Positions 28,664 through 40,924 of a DNA stretch of 64,000 bases are shown here, in pieces. Source of the stretch: Phascolomyces articulosus (lineage: Eukaryota > Mucoromycota > Mucoromycetes > Mucorales > Lichtheimiaceae); the NCBI GenBank assembly GCA_025677815.1, contig JAIXMP010000002.1:1116001-1180000 (forward strand), read 5' to 3'. Both the position numbers and the translations under genes were made by a program. How positions within the stretch are numbered: position 1 is the stretch's first letter; each line of letters begins with the position of its first letter. The notes beneath the pieces are model-generated. The model worked only from the letters and a program-made list of their open reading frames with translations. It was not told where the DNA came from and ran no database searches.

Positions 28664-30958
28664 ATGACAGCGTCGTCCTCTGATCGTAATAACAATCAAG
28701 ACTACGAACTTGATGCGGCGTTCTCTTTAAGACACGATGAAGATCTAACAGACGATGAAGTCTTGTCACTATTATCCGACGATAATGATGGTCAACAAAC
28801 ACTTTTACCTTCCACTCATCATGCCAATCCATCCAACACATCTGTATTTTCTTTTGAATCTATTCCCATGATTCCTCTCACAGAAACTCAGGTACGAGGG
28901 CCTGAACTTCAAAAAAAAGTATCTTTTCTTAATGGCCTTGGGTTGGTTATTGGTGCCATGATCGGTAGTGGTCTTTTCAGTTCTCCAGGTAAAAGGGTAA
29001 TATTCTTGGTGTGTGTTTTTTACTTGGTGTTTTTCCTTTTTTTTTTTTGGAGAGGAAAAAAAGGGAAACCATGTTTTTATTTTTGAAAAAGAAACTAAAT
29101 AATAGAGATGATTTAGGACCCGTATTAGAAGCAGTTGAAGCACCAGGAACTGCATTGGTAATATGGTTTGTATCTGGTTTACTTGCATTATGTGGCGCAT
29201 TATGTTATGCTGAACTAGGCACCATGTTACCAATGAATGGAGGTGAATCTGTTTATCTTTATCGTGCTTTTGGTAGTTTGGTTTCATTTACATTTGAGTT
29301 TGTGAGCATCGTTGTACAAAAGGTATATTCATTTTTTTTTATTTTTTTTCTTTTCATGCAAAGATTATTTTCTTTATGTTCATCTATTTATATTGGTTTA
29401 TTTAGCCTGGTGGTTTAGCCATTGTATGTACTGTCTTTGGAGAATACGTTTCTCGAATTGCCTTTCATACCTATTTTTTTCGAGTCCCTCATGATTCAGA
29501 AGAAGCAGTAGAATTGGCGGATTCAGTGATTCCAAGTTATTTACCAAAATTATTAGCCGTCATCAGTCTTTGGCTTGTCAATCTGATTAATGCGTTTTCT
29601 ACACGTGCTGGTATTCGAGTACAGGATTTTTTGACGATACTCAAGGTATTAGCCGCTATCGTCATTTCTATTACAGGTGTAGTGATGCTTGTCAAAGGAA
29701 CAGTGGTGGGTACAAGTTTTGTTGGAGATCCATTTGCCCATTTTGATCAACTTTCCTTTGGTCAATATGCTTTAGCCTTTTATTCTGGTAAGTTTTTTTT
29801 TTTTTTTTTTTTTTTTTTTTCATTCAATGAATAAAGTTAGGAAAAGGTGGGGTAATTTTTGTTTTTATTAACATGTGTTGTATGTTGATTTTTAAGGTTT
29901 ATGGGCATACGATGGATGGAATAACTTGAATTATGTATCTGGAGAAATGAAACATCCACACAGAGATTTACCACGTGTCATTATTGTTGGTATCCCTATT
30001 GTCATTATATGTTACCTTTTCTCGAACGTAGCTTATTTGGCAGTTCTTCGTCCAGAAGTAGTCATGCATACCAATACTGTAGCCATGGATTTTGGAAAAA
30101 AATTATTTGGTCCTGTAGGTGGTATTTTATTAGCAGTGTGTGTCGCTCTAAGTTGTTTTGGTGTAAGTATATAAAGGAGGATGGGCTTAATGTTACTAAG
30201 AAAGGAAGAAGGCAAATAATGACACTGAATATATATTATGTGTATAGACGGCCAATGCTGGTGTGTTTACAGGCTCGCGTATTATTTATGTATCTGCTAA
30301 ACAAGGCCATATACCCGGTGTTTTTGGAAAACTCAGTACAAGTAGACAAACACCTATTACAGCCATTGTGCTTCAAGGCTTATTAACCACTGTCATGATC
30401 ATTATTGGTTCATTCCGTGCTTTAGTCAACTTTTATTCCACTTGTGCATGGATGTAAGTATTATTTGAACAAAATCTCAAAAAAAAAATATATGCATATC
30501 TATTCAAAATAACTCATGAATATATTTATATATAGTTTTTATTTCTTAGCAGTTCTTTCATTACTTGTATTCCGATATACAGAACCTGAATTAAATCGAC
30601 CTTATCGTGTTTGGTTAACAACACCTATTCTATTCTGTATTGTCGCACTCTTTTTATGTGTGATGCCATTTATGGAAGCACCTTGGGAAAGTTTTACATC
30701 TCTTGGATTTGTTTTATTAGCAATTCCGATATGGTTGGTTCAAGTCAAATATCGGGAGGCACTAGGAAAACTTTGGCAAGGTAAGAAAAAAGTCGATCTT
30801 ATTTTCCTCTATTGATGAATATTTTTTTTTTGAGTTCTCGGAACCATAAGTTATTAATGCCTGCATTATTAAAATATATATATAAAGCATTGATAGAGAA
30901 ATTGGGAGGAAGACGACATCGTGGATATCAAGGGATGAACATGACAGAGACAGATTAG
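28664..30958 (+). CDS. Amino-acid permease, L-type/MUP1-like (APC family)
   Basis: Plasma-membrane amino-acid transporter, close to fungal high-affinity methionine permeases and animal LAT light chains. Exons: 28664-28988, 29117-29322, 29406-29787, 29897-30162, 30248-30453, 30536-30780, 30888-30958; 566 residues. A ~90-residue acidic cytosolic N-terminus precedes 12 membrane helices. The helix-1 signature is VIGAMIGSGLFSSPG; helix 6 carries FYSGLWAYDGWNNLNYVSGE, the LAT/MUP substrate-site motif. The C-terminus is short and basic. The intron at 29788-29896 has an uninterrupted run of about 30 T. It sits in tandem after another transporter gene; nothing shows shared regulation. Confidence 0.9.
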
Positions 30959-32168
30959 AAGAAGTGTTTAAAAAATATAAATATATATATCTTGTTGTAT
31001 AATTCATAGAAATCCAATTTTTTTTTCCTTTGATTTTGTTCAATAACTAGTATACTTTAATCCTTTCTTTTTTTCCTCTCTTTCTGTTTGTAGATATTTA
31101 TAAATATAATTCTAATGAGTAAAAACTAAAAGAAAAAAAAAGAACTCTTATTTCTTTATTTTGATCAGCCATAGGGAATATAAGATGATAGAGATAGACT
31201 TGATTTTCAACAGATGATGGATAGTTGAAGGAGTTATTATGATCAGCCTACTTTTTTTTTATCTTTTTCTTCTTAAGGGATGATACAATGAAGAGGAATG
31301 GGATGAATTGGCGTTTCAGTAAAAAAAAAAAAAAAAAAGACCAGACTGTTGCCTGTAATTTATTACTAGTTGTTTCTACAAAAAGAAAAAGAGAGGGGAA
31401 GAAAATATGGTGTGGGGGAGAATGAGGAGAAGGGAGATGTATGCTACGCAATTTTTTAAGCTATATAATCTGTGTGGTAATTGTATATACCATTTAAAGA
31501 AAAAGACACAAAATGAATTAAAATATATGAATCTGTCATCAGAGGACAGATATCAAATGATCCAAGCCAAAGGTAATAGTGGATTGCATGACGATAGGGT
31601 TCTATAGGATAATAGCGATACTAAATTATGGATCAAGAAGATGGAGGGATTCTTTTTTGAGTTCATTGTTCTCGTTCAAAACTATTTCATTCTTCAATGT
31701 CATTGAACAGGCGATCAATTCTATATTTCCAAGTTAGTAAGAAGGAGAGGAGTTACCATGAATTGAACTTTTTATTAACCCATTCTCTTACTTGCTGCAA
31801 GGGGAATAATTATTATATCTATCACATATTATATCTATCATCTATAAAGTTATAGGTGTGATATCACAATAATAACTATAAAATACAACAATTGCATTCA
31901 ATAGATAGGCTTATACTCGCAAATAATAATAATAAAACACACCTAAAAAAATACACGAGAATAATTGTTTCTAAAAAAAAAAGGAGATACGACCCCATTC
32001 TTCTTTGATTTTATTTTTTGGCAACCGGTTTTTTCCTATATATGGTGTATCCAATATTATTCGCCGTCAATAAGAACTACAGGATATATCGTAGTTCTTT
32101 TAATTTTTCTTTTCTTTTTAGATCCGTTATTTATATTCTTCTTTTTATATTTCTGTATCTGTTTTATA
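30959..32168. other. Intergenic, no gene seen
   Basis: AT-rich spacer. Small open frames at 31248-31451 (-) and 31407-31607 (+) have no recognisable content. An open frame starting at 31965 is in phase with the ankyrin gene but encodes a Phe/Leu-rich stretch that reads as 5' leader. Confidence 0.55.
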
Positions 32169-35096
32169 ATGCTAACTTCTTCTTCTTCTTTATCTATTCA
32201 TACAACTACTTCAACTACTATTCCTTCTAATAATAATTACAATAATAATAATACAATAATGGCTATTAACGATACAGTAAAAACAACAACGACCAATAGT
32301 AACAATGGCATTGACCCATCTAATGATCATAATGATACCCATGAAAAACAACAATCATTACCTATTGATACTGCCACGATGTCATCTTCCACTTCGAGAT
32401 ATACGACCGCCACCCAAATAACAGAAGATGACAACCGAAACAATAAAACAATGCTACCACCTTCGCCACCACTGCTTTCTCCTCCTTATGTTGAACAACA
32501 GCAACAACAACACTCTGGAAAGTCATCATCAGCAACAGGTACAACGGTGCAACTCATCCGTGAGCACAAGCAATTGCTTGATATCATTGAGAACGACTTA
32601 GATTCAAATAGTCAAGTACAAGGAAGACTTCGAGCTGCCATTGAAGCCTTGTCTATAAAGTATACTACACGTTACAATACACTTTTACAATCCTTTGAAA
32701 ACTTAGAATCTGTTCATCGTAATATGGTTCATGAAATGGTCTTTCAACAAAATCATTATGATAAAGCGGTTCGTGAAATGCGATTCTACAAATCACAATA
32801 TGAACAATTGCGACAACGACAAATAAGACAACAGAGAACAAGTCCTATATTTTTAGATGATGATGCTATCTTGGCATGGCAAAGACGTATTTCTTCGGCA
32901 TCACCCATCAATCATCATCATTCTCATAGTCGCCACCCAACATCAACAAGTAATAGTGGAGCTAGAACACCATTGCAACGCAACATGTCATTTGTTTCTG
33001 ACAATAACGAAAGTTTTTGTGACTCCTCTGCTTGCAGTTCAACAGGATGGACTACTTGTAATTCTGCACGAAGTAGTATTATCAATACTATTCCCACTCA
33101 TCCACAATATACCAATAATAATAACAATCGGGGCTCCATGGTTGATTTGGATTACACTCACGCCTATGATACCAATCAAGGACTCTTACTATTACAAGAG
33201 GATGATGAAAATCAAACCATTGATTTAATGTCCGTTTTAGCCATGTCAACAGATCATCAAGATCGAGAAACCATGAGTACAAGTCCAGTCAAGAGTCTTC
33301 CTATAGAAATAGTGGGTGCGGGACCTAATATACCTCCTCCTTCTGACCCTCCTCCTCCACCTAGTTATCCTCCACCTACTACACGTACTACACCTATCAC
33401 ACCAACTACACCTGGATCAGGAACAACAACAATAACAATCAACACCGATAATAAACAACAAGGAGAAGAACTGCCAGATGAAAAGGATGATGACGCCAGT
33501 CAAATAGATCCAACAGATGATAATAATAACAATGAATCCATTATGGATCCATACATTAAAATGAGAGCCATGCCATTAATATTTGCTTGTACAGAAGGGT
33601 TTTGGAACATGATCGCACGAGGAAAAAACAATAAAGTTGAAGTGGATTCCCTTATAAGGTAAAAAATCGCTTTTTTTTCCAAATCAAGCTAATCCTTGAT
33701 GCATGAATATTTCATCATGGTTTTCTTTTCTTTTTTTTAAAAAAAATAATATGAAGCTTACTAAAAAAAAAATATTTTTTTTGTTCTATTATTAGTAACT
33801 ATCTTCGTCGTGGTGGACAACCGAATGTTGCTAAAAATTCAGCAACAATAAAATCAGTCAAAGAAGGGTATGGTTTGATACATGCTTTAATTTCTGTCAA
33901 AAATGGAAGTGCGTTGGCGCGCGTGGTAGAAGCCGGTGCTAATCCAAATGTCGTAACACTTTCGTCCGAACCTTCGGATCGAACGACACCTTTGGTTCTT
34001 GCCGCTCAATTGAATTATTTGACGGGTATTCGTCTATTATTAGAACGTGCTCGAGCAGATATTTTTCAACGAGGGCCTGGTCAAGTCACTGCTTTACATA
34101 TGGCTCTTGAACATGGTGCTGATGATGATTTAGTCATCTATCTTGTTCGTGCTTCTAAAAATGCTTTACTTGATATTGTGGATGTAGAAGGTATGTTGTT
34201 TTCTTTCTTTTAATTATTTCTTTCATTCTTCATCCATATATTCTCTAGGGGAAAAGGCGGGGAAGCCGGGACTTTTGAAAAAAAATAGAGGAAGGGGCAA
34301 GGAGGAAAAGTAGTAGTAGATAAAAGGAGAAGAAAGGTATAATGAAAAATAACAAGAAAAAAAAAACTAATTCATTATTCATTATTAAATAATTATAGGT
34401 GCAACACCACTTCATTATGCATGCAAGTATGGTAGAATAAAAGCCATGGTGATGTTTATTCGAGATTGTCATGTTCAATTGGATCCTCGCGACAATAAAG
34501 GAGAAACACCCTTACATTATGCAGTACGACAACGTCGTCTTAAGGTCATCACTCGCCTTTTGGGTGATTTTGGTGTTTATCCAAACTATTACGTTGTGAA
34601 ACAAACACCTACACCTTTAGACTTGGCAAAATTAGGTGGATTCGAATCGATTTCCGAATATCTGCGCCAAATGGGTGCCAAAACAACTAAAGAAATGGAA
34701 AAGACCGCAAATAATTGTGGTTCATTTGCTAGTGGTGGCTCCAATACAAGTAATTATTATAATAACAACAATAGCAGCAAAGAAGTTATCTCTTCAACAA
34801 GTCGTTATAGCGGTGTTACGGTTGGTACCTCAAGTACAACAACCAGTAGTGGTTTGAATAGTGGTATCACATTATCTTCAGCTGCTGCTTTGGGAACAAC
34901 AAGTTTTTCATCCAGTATCATAAGTGGAACTACTACAGCATCATCCTCAAGAAGAAGTGTCACCAGTACATTATCTGGAAGTGCAAGTATTCATAGTAAT
35001 AGTAATGAATCCACTATGAGTCGCGAAAGTGGTGGTAGCTTTTCATTATCTGGAACAACCATGAATATTCGAAATAGATTTTTTAATAATCATTAG
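32169..35096 (+). CDS. Ankyrin-repeat protein with coiled-coil N-terminus
   Basis: Function unknown; ankyrin repeats imply protein binding. Exons 32169-33658, 33796-34190, 34399-35096; 860 residues. The first ~125 residues are Ser/Thr/Asn-rich. A helical, probably coiled-coil segment follows (about 130-220: VQLIREHKQLLDIIENDLD through FYKSQYEQLRQRQI). Then a disordered middle with a poly-Pro stretch. Ankyrin repeats occupy about 480-690, with signatures TPLVLAAQLNYLTGIRLLLE, TALHMALEHGADDDL, TPLHYACKYGRIKAM and TPLHYAVRQRRLKVITRLL. The C-terminus is Ser/Gly/Thr-rich and ends in a short basic motif. An in-frame ATG at 31965 would add 68 hydrophobic residues; I prefer 32169. Confidence 0.82.
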
Positions 35097-35550
35097 CTTT
35101 TTCACTCATTTATTTAAACTTTGTTATACTTTTTTTATTCTACTAATTAAAAATATTTTATAAAGTGTTGCTGCTTATGTATAAAAAATATAAAAATTCT
35201 ATTATATGGCTTTAAAATTCAATCACAATTTATTTCTTAACATTCTTAACAACATTAATGGGTTAAAAAAATGATCTATCGTATACGGTAAAATAATTCT
35301 ATTCATGGTTATTGTTTGGATTGGGTATAATTAAGCTTCTGTTGGATTACAAATTTATCAATTTTATGAACCATCCAGCGTATTCTTCAAAGTTCCAAAT
35401 CAGGAACATTGTAAAAAAAACGCCATTCCAATTGGGGACTCAATTGCGTAATTGAGGAACAGGAAACCTAACCCGAGTATTAATTCGTTCAGTTATTTTT
35501 ATATTACGCATTATATTTATTTCTCTTTCTTATTTTTCACTACACACTCG
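35097..35550. other. Intergenic spacer
   Basis: AT-rich spacer between ankyrin and AN1 genes; holds the terminator region of one and the promoter of the other. No further gene seen. Confidence 0.6.
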
Positions 35551-36838
35551 ATGGAATTCCCTGAATTAGGAAAGCATTGTACATTTGAAGGCTGTAAGCA
35601 GCTTGGTATGTTGTTATTTTCTTTATATTTCACTTGTAACAGCAGCTTTCTTTTCAAAAAAAAAGTTAATGGATAAATTGGATCGATTATAGATTTCCTT
35701 CCATATACTTGTTACCATTGCAAAAAGATTTATTGGTAAAAAACACTTTTTTTCTTCTTTAATTCTTGAATCCATGAATTGATACAAGATCAACTCATTT
35801 CATTTATATATATATTTGTTTTTTAGTCAAGAACATTTTAAACTCGATGACCATCACTGTCCAAGTTTAAACGATCCACAACTTGATGTTCGGTAAAGTT
35901 TTGATTGACCTTTTTTTCCCTGTCATTCCTTTTATTTTTTAACTCATATTTATTGTTATGATTATATAGTGTACCTACTTGCCCTATTTGTGAAAGTCCT
36001 GTTCCTGGACCGAGAAATGAAGATCCCAATATTCGCGTAAGTGTATTCTATACATTAATATAAATATGGATGAAACTCAAAGATCAGAGAGTTTATTCGA
36101 CCCTTCTATGTATTTTTTTTTAGGTCAATCGACATATTCAAAATAATTGTGAAGATACAAAGAAACCATCCAATTTATGTCGACAAAAAGGATGTAAAGC
36201 AAAATTATTAGTACCCATGCAATGTTCTGATTGTGGAAAAGCCTATTGTGTCAAACATCGATTACCCGTAGATCATGACTGTAAAAAAGAAAACCGTTAT
36301 ACAAATACGTATGGTAAATCTTCTTCATCTGGTACCAATAAATTATCTGGAGGATCAACATTAGGTGCAAAGCCAAAAGCAGGTATCTCTGGATTAAAAG
36401 GGTTCATGTCGAATAAAAATAATAGTGGTGGATCATCTGCTCAAGAGAAGCCAAACAGGTAAGTAATGTAAAATAGAGGATTTATGTGAGATCAGTTCGA
36501 TTTCTTGGGAAACTAATAAATATTTTTTTTTCTGAATCATGCCATTGTTGGCTCCATGTTACACCAGGCAACAATTTACTCGGGTACAAGGTCCTCAACA
36601 ACGAAAACAAGAGTTAGCACGTCTTAGGGAGAAAGCAAAGAACGGGGTAAAATATCAAAAATGATGGATAGATGGATCTTATTCATTTGATGAAGTGTAA
36701 TAATAATAATAATAATAATAACCTCCTTTTATTATTATGTCTTATTAGCGTTTAACCGAGGATGAACAAATACGTTTGGCAACTTTAATATCTTATGAAG
36801 AAAACCATGGAAAAAAAGATAATTGCACTATATCGTAA
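35551..36838 (+). CDS. Double AN1-type zinc-finger protein
   Basis: Probable proteasome/Cdc48-associated stress protein related to yeast Cuz1 and animal ZFAND2. Seven exons: 35551-35605, 35693-35735, 35827-35892, 35970-36036, 36124-36458, 36568-36646, 36749-36838; 244 residues. Two AN1 fingers: the first from HCTFEGCKQL through CYHCKKIYCQEHFKLDDHHC, the second from LCRQKGCKAKL through CSDCGKAYCVKHRLPVDHDC. Between them lies CPICESPVPGPRNEDPN, a Cys-pair element with the GxxxDPN turn also seen between AN1 fingers of ZFAND2 proteins. The C-terminal tail is helical, rich in Gln/Arg/Glu; no ubiquitin-interacting motif is evident. The first four exons are each under 70 bases. Confidence 0.88.
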
Positions 36839-37247
36839 TAGTAGCAGCAATAACAAACAACAAAGCCAAAATATATACCTTAATTAGACACACTTACTCC
36901 AACTTTTATTATTCTTATTCCTTTCTATTATAATTCTATGTTTCAATATTATATATTTTAAATCTTATAGTCCAAAATACCACAAAATTGTGTACTCTTT
37001 TCTGATGGTTTATTATTATTATTATTATTATCGTTATTTTGATTAAGCATGATAGTATATGATTCTACTATATAAATTTGGAACCATAGTATATAATAAG
37101 ATCAATCAACATCAACAAGCAAGCACACTATATATGAAGGTCTGCTGGGATGAAAGCTCCATTTTGACAATTTCCTTTTATGGTGCGGACTTGTACCCCA
37201 AAAGGTGCAGCCGAATCCATCCATCGTTCTACCTCTTTTTCCGTAAT
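36839..37247. other. Intergenic / eS26 promoter
   Basis: AT-rich upstream, with a TTA repeat at about 37012-37031. A C/T-rich stretch just before the proposed eS26 start (CTACCTCTTTTTCC near 37229-37242) resembles a ribosomal-protein promoter initiator. No gene seen. Confidence 0.5.
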
Positions 37248-38092
37248 ATGGTGCGTATATCTATACATCCATGATGAGCCATCCATCCCCCTCCTCTAAG
37301 CCTACATCCAAACCATTCAGCGTATAATCCATCCATCAGCATCGTTCATCCATCCGATAAAAAAAACACCTAAAACGAAAATGACGAAACAACAGCTTAT
37401 TGGATATAAACGCGAATGAGGGAATGGAAAGGTTGAGGAGGGGAAGGAATTAATGCTCTCCCCTCTTCGACATTGAATTTTTATAATACTTACCCTTTCA
37501 TTTTTTTAAAAAATATAACTACAACTATTTTATATAGACCTGCAAGAGAAGAAACAACGGACGCAACAAGCACGGCCGTGGCCACAACAAGTTCGTTCGC
37601 TGCATTAACTGCTCTCGCTGCGTTCCCAAGGTAAAAAAAATACGAGAATATAGAAAACTGGCTCGAAGATAAAAATGAGTGAATACAAAGCATATATATT
37701 ATAGGAAAGAGATAAATAACTTGTCATTAACTTTTGTTTCATTATATAATAAATATAGGACAAGGCTATCAAGCGCTTCAATGTCCGTAACATGGTCGAA
37801 GCCGCCGCTGTCCGCGATCTTCAAGAAGCTTCCGTCTACGAGGAATATGCTATTCCTAAGCTTTACGTGAAGCTCCACTACTGCGTTTCTTGCGCTATCC
37901 ACGCTCGTGTCGTCCGTGTCCGTTCCGTCGTTGACCGTCGCGTCCGTACCCCTCCCCCACGATTCCGTTTCACTCGCGTAAGTTTTCTTTTTCATTTTAT
38001 ATAAATTAGATACAATCCTATCCATGTTTTTATAACGTAATTGATATTGATATTGATTCTATTCTTTTTTTTTATACATTTAATAGAAGTAA
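37248..38092 (+). CDS. RPS26: 40S ribosomal protein eS26
   Basis: Small-subunit protein at the mRNA exit channel. Exons 37538-37630 and 37759-37977 are certain and give [19 protein letters not shown] and the [14 protein letters not shown] part with zinc-binding CINCSRC and HYCVSCAIH pairs. The last exon 38087-38092 holds only Lys and stop. The start is inferred: an ATG at 37248-37250 directly followed by a GTGCGT donor, so exon 1 would carry just the initiator Met; the 287-base intron rejoins in frame to ATG|ACC. Total 106 residues, near family size. Codons here are strongly C-ending (CGC, AAC, GTC), unlike neighbours, as expected for a highly expressed gene. An alternative ATG at 37381 has no usable donor. 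Confidence 0.88.
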
Positions 38093-38617
38093 ACATGCGA
38101 TCCATTTATTAGTTTAAAACGGGGGGAATTACTATGGATAGCAAATGATTGTGTTGTTATTCTGTTTTTTTTAAATCAACCAACAAAAATTAATGAACAT
38201 TTACGGCTGATTTTTTTGGTTTGCCCAGTTTTTTTTGCATTTAATTTTTGTTTTTATGTATACGATGATGATTAGCAAGTGGGTATGGTTTTTGAACACA
38301 AAGGAAAAAGAATATTAGGATTAAGGAAATTGAGAAATTAGATGATATTTATTATTCCTTATTTTTCAAAGGAGAGAGAGAGAATCAGATATCTATTTAC
38401 ATGGACTTTTATGTTGTGCAATTTGCTATTGTATGGAAGAAGCAGAAAGTGATCTTGCTTGCAATCTGGATAAAAACAAGTTGACTAATAAGCTAAATGT
38501 GGATAAAAGAAAGAAACGATTGAAAACACATAAAAGAAGCAAAGGAACAAAATAAAACGAAGGATATAATATATATATATATATATATAATTGTGAAGAA
38601 AGCATCATTTAAATAAT
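38093..38617. other. Convergent 3' intergenic region
   Basis: Between the tail-to-tail eS26 and Aurora genes. AT-rich with an (AT)n run at about 38570-38588 just past the Aurora stop. No gene seen. Confidence 0.6.
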
Positions 38618-40237
38618 TTACCGGGATGATGTGCGTCTCCCTTGTGGAACATATTTGGTAATAAATGGATGTTGAATGATACGTCGTAATGGAAGTCTTT
38701 CTCCAGATTTATATACCAAAAGCTAATAAATATTTATAAATGTTAAAACCAACCATATCATAACCTCATCTTTTACCTTGTTAATAATGTATAAAATGAT
38801 TTGTACCTTTCTAATCAGATCAGATGCCTCTCTACTAACATGATTTGGAATGCGTAAATCCACACTGATGATACGACGATACGTTGTTTCATAACTATTT
38901 TCGTCTTCAAAGGGTGGTTTGCCACATAGCATTTCATATAATAAAATACCAAGAGACCATAAATCCACTTTTTCGGTGTGACGACGTCCTTCTACAATTT
39001 CTGGTGGTAAATAATCCAGTGTTCCACATAATGTACTTCGTCGACTTCTAAATTGAAAAATAAAATCAATGAAAATGATGTACCATCTCCGGTTTTTTTG
39101 TAGTTGAAAAAGAAAAAAGAAGCATACTCTGTAACACCTGTTCTTACTGACCAACCAAAGTCACCAATCTTAAGTTCGCCTTTTAAACCAAGTAAAAGAT
39201 TTTCCGGTTTAATATCACGATGAATGACTCGTTTACTGTGTAAATAAAGTAATGCATTTGTCATTTGGGCTATATACTGTAATTATAAGTAGATTAATTG
39301 ATTGATTTCTTATTTGCTTGTTTAAACTATAAAATATTATCATTATTATTACCCGTGCAGCCACATCTTCAGTGAATTGACCTTGTGCTTGTAATTCTTT
39401 ATATAATTCACCATTTGCAGCTAATTCTAATATCAGAAATACGCGTGATTCATCATGAAAGTAACCATAAAGTCGTAATATATTGGGATGACTGTGTATA
39501 TATAAAAGAGTCAATGAGATATCAATAAAACAGAAAGGAGAGGAAAAAAAAAAGAGAGAGAGATAAGGGAGTAAAAACAAAAAAACTTACCGTAAATTTC
39601 CCTGAATTTCTACTTCTCTACGTAATTGTCGTTCTACTTTACTCTTAGCAAGCTCTGCTTTATATAAAACCTTGAGCGCTACAACAAATCCACTTTGCTT
39701 TTCTCTTGCTAAATAGACTTGCCCAAAATTTCCTTTGCCCAAGGCACGTCCTATTTCAAAGTCGCAAAGGGACCATTGTTTTCGTTCCTGCGATAATCTA
39801 TAATTGTTGTTCGTTGATTGATCAAAAAGATAAAGAAAAAGCATGGCATCCTACTCTCCAAAATGAAATTCTTTTTCAAAATAATAAACAAACCTTGGAC
39901 TCTTGGTAGGTTGTTGTTGTTGCTGTGAAGATCGTTTACGTGGTTTGTTGCTAGGTAACGGATCAACATCCAATGATAATTCCGGTTTGTTTTGTTTGTT
40001 TGGTACTGTCATTTTTGAAATGTTACCGAGGCTGGCTAATGGATTATCGTCGTTTAATGATCGTTTAGGAATAGTAGTAGCTTGAGTCTAATAATTATCA
40101 ATAATGTTAAATATTCAAAAGTAAATTGCTGCTGTATTTGTGAAAGGCCAAAATGAATAGAAAAAAACCTTGGTAATAGATATAGGACTTTCTGTAATGA
40201 TTGAATTATGAAGTTGTTTCACACGTTGCTTTGCCAT
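38618..40237 (-). CDS. IPL1: Aurora-type serine/threonine kinase
   Basis: Mitotic kinase of the chromosomal passenger complex, correcting kinetochore-microtubule attachment. Exons: 40237-40169, 40087-39894, 39797-39591, 39491-39353, 39276-39128, 39047-38807, 38722-38618; 367 residues. A basic disordered N-terminus of ~100 residues precedes the kinase domain: [20 protein letters not shown] (P-loop), VALKVL Lys, [18 protein letters not shown], and the Aurora activation loop [15 protein letters not shown] with the phospho-Thr. It ends [10 protein letters not shown] plus a short basic tail, as in fungal single Auroras. It shares a 687-base divergent promoter with the ZCCHC9-like gene. Confidence 0.93.
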
Positions 40238-40924
40238 ACTATTTGTATGAAAAGATCAGAGGATGAGAATGCGCAGCAGTAATACTTGCACTTTCTATTA
40301 TAATAATACCGCAACCACAACAACAACGAACAGCCTTCTTTTTTCAAAAAAAAATAAAAATAAAAAGTGAATAAATAGAAGAGAAAGACAAAAGCTTTTT
40401 ATACAACACAAGGTAAGGTTCAGTGTAGGTCAATTTAATCGACATGAATGCGGGGTCTTAAACCGCTTCAGTAACACGGACCAAATTCTTTCCATCATCA
40501 CCCCTAGTTTGATTATTATGCTCTTGCTTGGATTCGAACAGTCAACCTTCTCATTAAAGGTTGTACATGTTGATCGAAACCTTATTTTATAATTTCTTTT
40601 TTGGGAAATTTGTTATGGAAACAAATTATATACTGCTAAGAGTTTTGGTGGTCACGTGAGGAGATCTAATGGGGTCTTTTTTGGCAGGTGTTTTTATAAT
40701 AGTACACGATTACTATTGTATATTTCTATAAAAACATATATACTAAGGTATTATTTAGTAATAAATGAATGGCACCAAGTTGAATTAAGGTGTATTCGAG
40801 GATGGTTTGCTATGTCTAAGCAACAAAAGTCCAATAATAATAAAAAAAAAAACATTTTTACCCCGCTCAATTTTTTCTAACCTCTGTGCTCTTTGCTCCC
40901 TTACATATACAATATATAAGAAAA
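40238..40924. promoter_or_regulatory. Divergent promoter of Aurora and ZCCHC9-like genes
   Basis: Intergenic block between two head-to-head genes. It holds a palindromic E-box, GGTCACGTGAG at 40650-40660 (CACGTG core 40653-40658), the preferred site of Cbf1/bHLH factors in fungi. Degenerate tRNA-like words occur at 40440-40600. No protein gene seen. Confidence 0.5.

Noticed and set aside
31965..32168. In-frame N-terminal extension of the ankyrin protein with a hydrophobic stretch
   Set aside because: Phe/Ile-rich from poly-T DNA, poor start context, and the Ser-rich start at 32169 fits better; a 5' RACE would settle it.
37251..37537. Box-C-like ATGATGA inside the first eS26 intron, suggesting a C/D snoRNA
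   Set aside because: No CTGA box D at a suitable distance and no terminal stem.
40440..40600. Degenerate tRNA-like words on the minus strand (T-loop-like GTTCGAATC at 40531-40539, an anticodon-arm-like hairpin at about 40541-40563, and a D-arm-like stretch near 40455-40475)
   Set aside because: No acceptor stem closes, the T stem does not pair, and the anticodon loop lacks T33. At best old tRNA remnants; a tRNAscan-SE run would decide.
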